From Desmodus rotundus (taxonomy: Eukaryota; Chordata; Mammalia; Chiroptera; Phyllostomidae), in the NCBI RefSeq assembly GCF_022682495.2, contig NC_071398.1:96933705-96997704 (forward strand): a stretch of 64,000 bases of DNA. The letters run 5' to 3'. The notes beneath the pieces were generated by a model. It searched no databases, had not been told where the DNA came from, and worked only from the letters and a program-made list of their open reading frames with translations. A program made the translations under genes and the position numbers. Shown here piece by piece: positions 58,229 through 64,000 of this stretch (position 1 is the stretch's first letter; every line of letters starts with the position of its first letter).

Positions 58229-58249
58229 CCCCCCCCCCCCCCCCCCCCC
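58229..58249 (+). repeat. Poly-C run of 21
   Basis: 21 consecutive C bases. The run is prone to length change and to sequencing error, and on the complementary strand is a G21 tract able to form quadruplexes. Confidence 0.9.
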
Positions 58250-60869
58250 GTTTTAAACAGCTTGTTTATCTTCTTCCTGCGAGCACAGAGTACAGTGCAG
58301 AAATGGAAACCAGATTGCTTTATGCAGTGAATTTCATGTGGTTTCCACATTTCTCCTGGCAGCCGTTTTCCAGCACACATCCACCCAGAAAATTCCTCCC
58401 TGAGTGATTTTTAAGTAAGATGGCATCCGCAGCGCTGTGTGGCGCATTCCAAGCACACTCTCGAATGCGCTGCCAACGGCACCCTACGCGGCAGTTTACA
58501 TTGAAAGTCTTTGCAAAAGTAAATAAAGACGTTAAAATGTAATCGAGGAAGGAGCTTTTGGTGGCCGTGGTGCTTTCCTAAGAAGGAAACCTCTTCCTCT
58601 GACTCTCGTCCATTCAGGAAAATCTCACAATAATCCATCTGTTTGTTGACCTGATTCCTCGTGGGCATCCATTGAGCCGTGTGCACAGGAGCTACGAGTG
58701 GGGGTCTGCCCTCAAAGAGATTGTAATCAAGTGAGAAAGAGGAGACGTACATCCCAGATTGAGTTGGGCAACGGTGTGCGGAGAGTCAGCAGAGCGGGAG
58801 CCAGGGATAGACAACCAAGTGGACGGAAGATGAGGTCTGCGCGGTTATTGGGGGGGGGGGGTATTCGGGAGGCGGTATCTCTGGAGCTGTGAGAAAGCTG
58901 ATTGGAAGTAAGCCAGTTAGAGCAACCCAAAACTCCACCATTCTCTCTCCTTCCTGCCGAAGACGTTTCATGCTTAAAAAACAAAAGTCACTGCTTCCTA
59001 AGAGAATTATGTTAAAACCATAAGGAAGAATGAAAGCAATGTAATTTGGGAGCTATTTGCTCTTAAGCACTGGATACATAGGGTTAAATTAACCTGATTG
59101 AAATGTTAACAAAGAAACACAAACCTCCTCAAATAGTCTGATGCATGTCTTCACTGGAAGCCCAGTTCCAGCCCCATAATCTGAAGAAGGTCAGGAGGAA
59201 GTGGCCTGGAGAGAAAGGGGGAGAGCTGCAGATGGTGTCACAGCGAGAGGAGTGGAGGTGGTGAGCAAAAAGAAGCAATAAGCCTGCTTTACCGAACACC
59301 CTTGGATTGCTTGTAGAGATATAACAATATCACACTCAAGCACGCTGTATGGACATTTCAGGTGGAGTGTTCAAATTAAAACTATAAATCATTACACCCA
59401 CATTATTACCCTACCAACCACACTCAAGTAGGCCTTTCTTCTGCCGGGCCCTGTATTTTGCCCATACCCTCGAGTTCAGCTTCTCCCAGGCACCTCTCAT
59501 GTGACGAATGAGAACGTGGCAGAGTGGAATAGCACCAACCCATTCTGGTGCTCCTTTTCTCATACCCAAGTTGTATCCAAGAAAGCAAAGGTTTGATCGA
59601 CCTCCAAGAAGTGGAATTTGTTCAAGAAAGATAAGATATCGAAATCACATACCATTTCTGAAATCTGTACAACTACTAAATCACCAAACAGCTTTGTTCC
59701 TGGGCACTGAGCGACATGGCCTTAGTGTTTCCACTGTTAATTCAGAGCATTGATCGCACAGTCATACTGTCCACTGGCTAACAATGGGAACTGTATTACG
59801 AAAACGACCTTACAGAGTCAGAACAGCTCTCAGCATGGCCTTTCCAAACAGCTTCCATCAGCACACGTTCACTGAAAATTCTCTGACCCTCTCCAATGTT
59901 CAATGCAAGGAGATGCGTACAGTGTGCCGTGGGAATGGCAGTTTAAAGTGAGGGATTTGATGAACTTGGAGAATCTTGCATATACATAATGGACCAGACA
60001 CATGCACAGAGCATGATACGGTCCTGGAACATAAAAGAAATGGCATTCATCTAAATGAGTCTGCATATACAACATACAATCCAAACGCAATCAAATTAAA
60101 CAACAACGAACAAGGTCAGAGCTCCCCTTCACAGGGAAGCCAACCTAACCAGTGTTAGCATTACTGCGTGATCAACACCGATTATTTTATGATCTGATGG
60201 CAAAGATGGAATGAGAATTAAGGTTGATCTAGAAAACACAGATAGGGCAAAATGCACTGGAAAATGAACTCCCACTAGCTCTCTTGTATGTTGTTAAAGG
60301 TTAAAATATACGAGGGACTCAACTTTCTAAAAATTAACTGATTGAAATTATAGGACTAAAAATTTCATGGTCTGGAATCATAAAAAGAGAGAGAGAAGCC
60401 CAATATCCTCCAACTGGCTTCATGGCAAAGGCGATTCCTTCTAGGACAGTCAAAAGATTCCTTTTATACCACGTATTCCCGCTCTCATTTCCGCTGCTCA
60501 GAAAAGTTAAGGAAAAGAAAAGAACTTTAAGTTTGTTTGATTCTCTCGTGAGTTTCTCTTCAGTAATAACTTCATGAGGCCCTAACAATGCCAAGTCGAA
60601 CTCTAACCGGCTCACACACTGACTGGGCCAGGCCCAGACATTTTCAGTGGGGCCCAAAGCCCTTAAGAAAAAAAAACCATCTAAAAACCTACTGGTTCTC
60701 CAGCGAAATAAGCCTGTATTTCAAACCCAAGAGTAGTTTTTTCTTAAAAAAAAAAAATTAAATTACATTTACAAATTAAAAAAAAAACCCCAAGGTGAAA
60801 TAAAAAAGAATTGTCCTGGAGGAAAATGTTTTGTTACAAGGCAGAGGTTGGGAGGAGCTGACCACTGCC
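58250..60869. other. Single-copy non-coding DNA, no gene
   Basis: 2.6 kb. A G12 run lies at 58850-58861. 58425-58500 is rich in CG dinucleotides for this region ('ccgcagcgctgtgtggcgc', 'gaatgcgctgccaacgg') without forming an island. Open frames up to 117 aa have no domain. Confidence 0.45.
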
Positions 60870-61140
60870 GACAGCATGCAGTGTGTGTGCACTTTTCAAA
60901 CGCAGTCAGCGAAGGCTCCACCTGCATAGGAAGCAATGGCCTATGCAGCTGCAATTGCAAAGTTACAAAGGCATTTCCTATCTAATTTGCATGTGTAAAA
61001 ACTTCAACTCTTCCTGTAAAGCTGTGACAGGCACATTTTTTAAAAAAATATGAGCAAAATGTGCACACACTGAAACTAACGTCTAAGATTACAGAAAAGG
61101 CACTGCGCATGCCATAGGCTTTAAAAATATGTTCCTTTAA
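60870..61140. promoter_or_regulatory. Candidate conserved enhancer-like block
   Basis: Repeat-free sequence with CCACCTGCATAG (E-box), GCAATTGCAAAG, TAATTTGCATGTG (POU-octamer-like) and CTTTAAAAATATG (MEF2-like) within 270 bp. The motif density resembles developmental enhancers in gene deserts; activity and conservation are inference. Confidence 0.25.
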
Positions 61141-61194
61141 AGAGGGGATTGATTTTGATGTTGGTATTTGTCGTACAGTGATCTGGTTTAGTTT

Positions 61195-61270
61195 AAAATA
61201 TATATCTGTGCATACACATACATGGACTCAGACACACACATACACATTCACACCCACACACAAACTACAA
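61195..61270 (+). repeat. Imperfect (CA)n/(TA)n microsatellite
   Basis: 'atatatatctgtgcatacacatacatgg' is followed by 'acacacacatacacattcacacccacacacaaac', a degenerate dinucleotide repeat. Confidence 0.65.
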
Positions 61271-61494
61271 TAAAAGCAGCGGTAAACTCAAAGGAGAGGA
61301 AAGTCATTATGGGCTTCTCAAAAAGGTTTCCCGAAAGGTTATCTTAAGAAGCCAGTTCCCACTGCCGTGTTTGAAAAACAATCTGTTGTCTTTCTTTGTG
61401 AATCAAGTGTTTTCTTCTATTTTTGCGTGTTTTATGCACACATCATTTATTTACCCAATGAGGTTATAAACGCCTCGAGGAAAATCACACGTGC

Positions 61495-61565
61495 TTCCTG
61501 AACTCAACGCGCTGGGCCTGGGCTCTGAAGTCAGAGGGCCTGGCTTTGAATTGGGGTCGGACATG
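61495..61565 (+). repeat. MIR SINE, 5' fragment
   Basis: 'gggctctgaagtcagagggcctggctttgaattgggg' matches the MIR block 'ggactctggagccagactgcctgggttcgaatccc'. Confidence 0.6.
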
Positions 61566-61679
61566 GCACCACAGTGGGGGCCCAGCTGGGCCCTCCCAGC
61601 CACACCTAAGCTGCTGGAGGTCCACCTCTGGGAGGAGCCCTGTTCCAGGCTTTCCTCACACGTGAGCCCATCTGGTCTT

Positions 61680-61775
61680 CGGAGGAACCTGTTTTACAGA
61701 TGAGGAAACAGTAGCTCAGAGTCGTTAAGTAACTGCCAAGGCCAGTGGTGCAGCCAGGGTTCCAGCCCAGAGCCC
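61680..61775 (-). repeat. MIR SINE, antisense core
   Basis: 'gttttacagatgaggaaacagtagctcagagtcgttaagtaactgccaaggccagtggtgcagccagggttccagcccag' is the reverse-complement MIR core, head to head with the fragment at 61495. Confidence 0.7.
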
Positions 61776-62019
61776 TGCCCTGCACTGCCTCCTGCAGCTC
61801 CCACTTCATCTGTAACCTCGCTGCCCGAAGAGACCCCGCCTTTCAGGATGACTGGCTTAGCCTCAATGACAAGTGGAAAATGCCAGCATGGAGGCCTGGC
61901 GTCACGTAAGTGCTCAGAAAAAGGAGTGCAGTGTTAATGAAACAAAAGGAACCTTTCGGAAACACAACACTGAACACTTCCCCTCGATGACTGACGGCTT
62001 TTGCGCCCCAGGCCCGAGT

Positions 62020-62160
62020 GTCAGTGAAGTTATGATTGGCTTTGCATGGCAAACGGAAGGCATTTTTGTCTGATTAATATGCAAGTAATGTAAGTGCTTA
62101 TAAAAAGATGTAATTAACACTCATTTGCAACATGTAAATAAACTTCGCATGAGCTCTTGT
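62020..62160. promoter_or_regulatory. Candidate conserved homeodomain/POU-rich block
   Basis: Within 140 bp: TTATGATTGGCTTTGCATGG (inverted CCAAT, TTTGCAT half octamer), CTGATTAATATGCAAGTAATG, GATGTAATTAACAC and CATTTGCAACATGTAAATAAAC (FOX-like TAAATAAAC). Repeat-free. Enhancer function is inference. Confidence 0.3.
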
Positions 62161-62342
62161 ATACCCCAAGGGCTTTCTGTTATCTGTGAGGGTGAACTCC
62201 CACATTGGCCTGACAGGAGTATTTCAGTGTGGTCTCATAAGCCCGTGAGTAAATTCTCTGGAGATTGAACAGAACGGAGAAGCCAGTTGCAGAATCTACC
62301 ACATACTCAACTAGGCAGACTTATGTTGGATTAAACCCTTTT

Positions 62343-62516
62343 AAAAACAATTACTGACTGATTTTTAGGGAGAGACAGAGAGAAACATCAATTTGTTGTT
62401 CCACCTATCCATGCGTTCATTGGTTGATTCTTGTATGTGCTCTGACTGGGGATTGAACCTGAAATTTTGTCTTATCGGGAAGACACTCTAGCCAACCGAG
62501 CTACCTGGCCAGAGCC
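62343..62516 (-). mobile_element. VES-type SINE, antisense, clear target duplication
   Basis: The + strand reads reverse-complement VES: 'ttttagggagagacagagagaaacatcaat', 'ttggttgattcttgtatgtgctctgactggggattgaacc' (B-box region) and 'agccaaccgagctacctggccagagcc' (A box and head). The flanks GGATTAAACCCTTTT (62328-62342) and GGATCGAACCCTTTT (62517-62531) agree at 13 of 15 bases. Bat-specific SINE. Confidence 0.85.
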
Positions 62517-62531
62517 GGATCGAACCCTTTT

Positions 62532-64000
62532 AGTGATTCATATGATTGGCGTTTCCTCTTCTGCATATACCATACGATTACAAATCCTCGAGTAAAAATA
62601 CCTGTGCCATGGACCAGCAGGCACGCCTAGCCTGACTGGAAGACGTGGAGCTGCTAAAATGACCTGCGCATAATTGCCAGTATTCTGGGCGAAGCAGAAA
62701 GCTTCTCTTCCCCCACGTTTTCTTGTAGCCACTGTGCTTTACTTGCCCCCAGAGCCACAGAAAAGATACTTTCTCTACCCCTGAGAAAAATCGTTTTCTG
62801 AGTCTCTATGGGAGGCACATATTGTTTTTTTCTTTCTTTTTGACATCATGCATGCTCATTCCTGAGTCGCACTCAAGAACTAAAATATCTGTGATGCCAA
62901 AAGACATCAGGAGTCAATATCCTAAAACCATCAGTGACCCGAGGACACCATATTTCTCCTGTCCCAGTGAGCCGGTGCTCATTGTCAAGTGCGATTGGAA
63001 CGGGGAATTCAATGGGAGCTCAGAGCACATAGCATTCAGATGATGCTGGCTCGCTTTGGGGGTGGAATCGAGCCCCAGGCTGCATTCCTAGTACGCTCTC
63101 ACTTAAAATCTGCCTGCGAAGGCCAGCACCAATTTTCCAACCCCTTTATCTTGCATTCCCCGAAAGATTTCAAGACAGTGCTTCCAACTTTACTGGAGTC
63201 ATAAATCATATATTTGCCTTCCTGCGACTGGTTTTTCCGTGGAACCAGAGTGTTTCAGGTCTGTCGGCCGGATGTATTGTGTTACTGTAATACAGAAACG
63301 GTTGCTGTGCACGCCAGTGGTTCAGAGAAGTCAAAGGCGTAACATTATCTTCCTCAGTCGATTTGAGGAAAGAATGTTCATAAAATACATACTGCTTTTG
63401 GTGAGGGGCTGATTTCTAAATAAACAGACTCTGCCAGTGGAAATTCTAGAGACGGGCAAAACAAAACATGCATTTGCAAATGTATATTTTAAAATCTCTC
63501 ACCATCTTTGCCTTTTGCAAGCATTTGGAAGATTGTAAAATCAGTTGCATTAAGCTGACGATTTATAGCTCCTCCAATTCAACTTTTTTTTTTTTTTCCA
63601 GTTATGGAAGGAAAACCTGTTAAGTCTCCTGGATTCTTTCTCCTTGATTTCACAGCCTCTGGTCTTGCGTCTCTGGCTAAGAAGGCACTTCTCTGCAGTG
63701 GTCTGAAGGCAGCCATTTGTTGCGGGTCAGGGAGGGAGGGGAGAGGGGATGCTTCGCCCTAACAAATCTGCCAGTCCTTCTGGGCCCTGACCGAAGAGAA
63801 GAGGAAGCGCTGGTGATTAGGGGACAGCATCGCCTCCAATGAAAAAAAGTGCTAATCCACACAGCATAAGGCCAAACTGAGTGGGGCCATCTTCCCTAAT
63901 TTGCAATGAACTAGGGTCAACTAGATTTTTATCTCTCAGACAAACCGGGAAGGAGAAAACAAGGCGAAAGGAAACGGCCCAGCTTGGTGAGATCCTGCTT
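62532..64000. other. Single-copy non-coding DNA to the end of the window
   Basis: No gene. 63471-63482 is the perfect palindrome CATTTGCAAATG. A T-run lies at 63585-63598. The 61-aa minus frame at 63677-63862 has no domain. Confidence 0.45.

Noticed and set aside
1..64000. Helitrons (HeliBat) typical of vespertilionid bats
   Set aside because: I looked for TC-starting elements with a hairpin and CTAG-type end and saw none, so the bat family cannot be narrowed to Vespertilionidae.

Overview
The window reads as intergenic or deep-intronic DNA from a mammal, almost certainly a bat of the microbat (Yangochiroptera) type. The evidence is three tRNA-derived SINEs of the VES type (36791-36946 minus, 53694-53875 plus, 62343-62516 minus), each beginning with a variant of GCCCTGGCCAG and carrying a CT-rich body. 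LINE-1 3' ends ending in 'accaatgtcaccccaa...aaa' type tails and several small hAT elements fit the same picture. Behind these lies the ordinary ancient mammalian background of MIR, L2, MaLR LTRs, Tigger and Charlie-like DNA transposons. There are no bacterial or viral features.

No protein-coding gene can be supported. The longest open frames (213 aa at 32783-33424 minus, 207 aa at 22736-23359 plus, 183 aa at 44504-45055 plus, 183 aa at 53991-54542 plus) are chance frames in GC-rich DNA or fall inside repeats. No tRNA, rRNA or known small RNA gene was found; the tRNA-like promoter boxes belong to SINEs.

Layout. 1-6.7 kb: mostly single-copy DNA with a G-quadruplex-like tract, a 39-bp minisatellite, a pair of adjacent palindromes, a Charlie-like hAT whose middle became a 97-bp polypurine tract, an antisense L2 and a second hAT element with an 8-bp target duplication. 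7-9 kb: two LINE-1 copies, one with the inverted-5' structure of twin priming. 9-16.8 kb: L2, MIR, a short inverted-repeat (TA-type) element and L1 3' ends. 16.8-23 kb: the most repeat-poor part, containing the best promoter-like sequence of the window (TATA-like box plus initiator near 21.4 kb) and a possible cis-regulatory block at 22.1 kb. 23-31 kb: a MIR split by a hAT element, a reverse MaLR LTR, a hAT transposase fossil, an old LINE-1 split by a younger LINE-1 end, an antisense Tigger fossil and three MIRs in tandem. 31-43 kb: long single-copy stretches, L2, one VES, a MaLR LTR and a possible unclassified LTR. 43-57 kb: a second Tigger copy, L2s, two copies of one hAT family in opposite orientation, and a VES followed directly by a 1-kb LINE-1 with clear target-site duplication. 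57-64 kb: largely single-copy, with a 21-base C run, AT-rich blocks resembling conserved enhancers, and a third VES with a clear duplication.

The value of the window is mainly as a stratigraphic record of transposon insertions and as a set of candidate regulatory sequences. I found no new gene system. Family names for repeats rest on recall of consensus sequences, not on a database search; boundaries given as round numbers are approximate.
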